64,000 nucleotides of DNA from Propionivibrio soli (GTDB lineage: Bacteria; Pseudomonadota; Gammaproteobacteria; Burkholderiales; Rhodocyclaceae), in contig NZ_JANZKY010000014.1 in NCBI RefSeq assembly GCF_025770765.1, positions 62,001 through 126,000 of the forward strand. The letters are read 5' to 3'. Positions 63,094 through 64,000 of this stretch are shown one piece after another. The notes beneath the pieces were generated by a model, which did not search any database, had not been told where the DNA came from, and saw only the letters and a program-made list of their open reading frames with translations. Position 1 is the first letter of the stretch. Every line of letters starts with the position of its first letter. The position numbers were made by a program, and so were the translations under genes.

Positions 63094-64000
63094 ATGTACG
63101 CAGAACGAGTTCTTTCCGGCATGCGGCCGACTGGCAGCTTGCACCTGGGCCACTATCACGGCGTCCTGAAAAACTGGGTCAAGCTCCAGCACGAATATCC
63201 GTGCCTGTTTTTCGTCGCCGACTGGCATGCGCTGACGACGAGTTATGACGATCCTCGGGGAATCGAAAAGGCGGCGTGGGAGATGGTCATTGACTGGCTG
63301 GCTGCCGGGGTTGATCCGACGAAGGCTACGCTGTTCGTTCAATCCCAAGTAATCGAGCACGCCGAACTGCATCTCCTGCTCTCGATGATGACCCCGCTCG
63401 GCTGGCTCGAACGCGTCCCGACCTATAAGGATCAGCAGCAAAAGCTGTCCACCAAGGACTTGTCGACCTACGGCTTCCTCGGCTATCCGCTGCTGATGAG
63501 TTCGGACATCCTGATTTACCGTGCCGACAAGGTACCGGTCGGCGAAGACCAGGTGCCGCACGTCGAGTTCACGCGCGAACTGGCGCGCCGTTTCAATCAC
63601 ATGTACGGCCGTGAGCCCGGTTTCGAGGACAAGGCGAAGGAAGCGGTCAAGAAGTTGGGAAGCAAGAACGCCCGTTCGTTTGAGCACTTCCGCAAGCGCT
63701 TCCAGCAAGAAGGCGATGCGGGCGCTATCGAGCGTGCGAAGGCGTTGCTCGACGAGACGCCGTCGTTGCTTCTGGAAGACCGTGAGCGCCTCCTTGGCTA
63801 TGTTGAAGGGACGGGCAAGATGATTCTGGTCGAACCTGGCGCGCTGCTGACGGAAGCGTCGAAAATGCCGGGGCTCGACGGCCAGAAGATGTCCAAGTCT
63901 TACAACAACACGATCACGCTCCGCGAGGACGAGGCATCGGTCGTGCAGAAAATCCGCCGCATGCCGACCGACCCGGCGCGTGTCAAGCGTACCGATCCCG
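63094..64000 (+). CDS. trpS: tryptophanyl-tRNA synthetase (partial, 3' end beyond window)
   Basis: First 302 codons are seen. HIGH-type motif in GSLHLGHYHGVLKNW; class I core with FFVADWHALTTSYDD, GYPLLMSSDILIYRADKVPV, and the KMSKS loop GQKMSKSYNNTI (position about 265). An insertion of roughly 70 residues between GREPGF and KMSKS is typical of betaproteobacterial TrpS. ATG 63094 is 5 bp after the M50 stop. The C-terminal anticodon domain is outside the window. Confidence 0.95.
   Translation, partial: MYAERVLSGMRPTGSLHLGHYHGVLKNWVKLQHEYPCLFFVADWHALTTSYDDPRGIEKAAWEMVIDWLAAGVDPTKATLFVQSQVIEHAELHLLLSMMTPLGWLERVPTYKDQQQKLSTKDLSTYGFLGYPLLMSSDILIYRADKVPVGEDQVPHVEFTRELARRFNHMYGREPGFEDKAKEAVKKLGSKNARSFEHFRKRFQQEGDAGAIERAKALLDETPSLLLEDRERLLGYVEGTGKMILVEPGALLTEASKMPGLDGQKMSKSYNNTITLREDEASVVQKIRRMPTDPARVKRTDP

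Overview
The window is 64 kb of a GC-rich (about 60% by eye) chromosome with short intergenic gaps. I see no rRNA or tRNA genes, no transposase and no CRISPR array. Gene content points to a betaproteobacterium, possibly Rhodocyclales-like; this is an inference. Supporting signs are the run rnm-yciO-M50 protease-trpS, a gcvT-H-P operon behind a tandem glycine riboswitch, YaeQ, SlyX, RlhA, EttA, a GcvR-like protein and several TRAP and DctA-type carboxylate systems. Base composition looks even throughout, so this reads as core chromosome with metabolic and transport modules rather than a genomic island.

Layout. 1-4.2 kb: hslO (cut by the window edge), a YffB-type ArsC-like protein, an uncharacterised protein and tex, all on the minus strand. 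4.4-11.3 kb: an isolated fliW, then a MarR-like regulator divergent from dctPQM-pxpBCA, which couples a TRAP transporter to 5-oxoprolinase. 11.5-23.7 kb: an HPP membrane protein, gamma carbonic anhydrase, a TolC/MacA/split-MacB exporter, yaeQ, thiM-thiE and several small or poorly known genes, including a methyltransferase and the circularly permuted GTPase YlqF. 23.7-33.8 kb: eight minus-strand genes holding two FbpABC-like ABC importers with three ATPases, a PgtC-like binding protein and a terminal LysR gene. 34.1-42.7 kb: a two-RCK potassium channel, rlhA, ettA, a gcvR-like gene and a divergent fpr/LysR pair. 42.7-47.8 kb: dctA-dctB-dctD with a strong sigma-54 promoter and two matching enhancer-like inverted repeats upstream of dctA. 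47.8-52.5 kb: glutathione peroxidase, NhaR, a Tim44-like protein, an NhaD/ArsB-type transporter and UspA. 52.5-57.4 kb: glycine cleavage operon with riboswitch. 57.5-60.8 kb: a methylmalonyl-CoA decarboxylase-like gene and two tandem paralogous TRAP binding proteins without membrane partners. 60.9-64 kb: rnm, yciO, M50 protease and trpS (cut).

How the genes work together. The theme is uptake and use of small organic acids and amino-acid derivatives: a probable pyroglutamate import-and-hydrolysis operon, a two-component-controlled carboxylate symporter, two extra TRAP receptors, two ABC importers and glycine catabolism under direct glycine sensing. I found no clearly new defence or mobile system. 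The least explained pieces are the eight-gene ABC/LysR cluster, the regulatory region of dctA, the orphan TRAP receptor pair with a shared upstream 13-mer, the potassium channel with a degenerate first RCK domain, and an orphan fliW.
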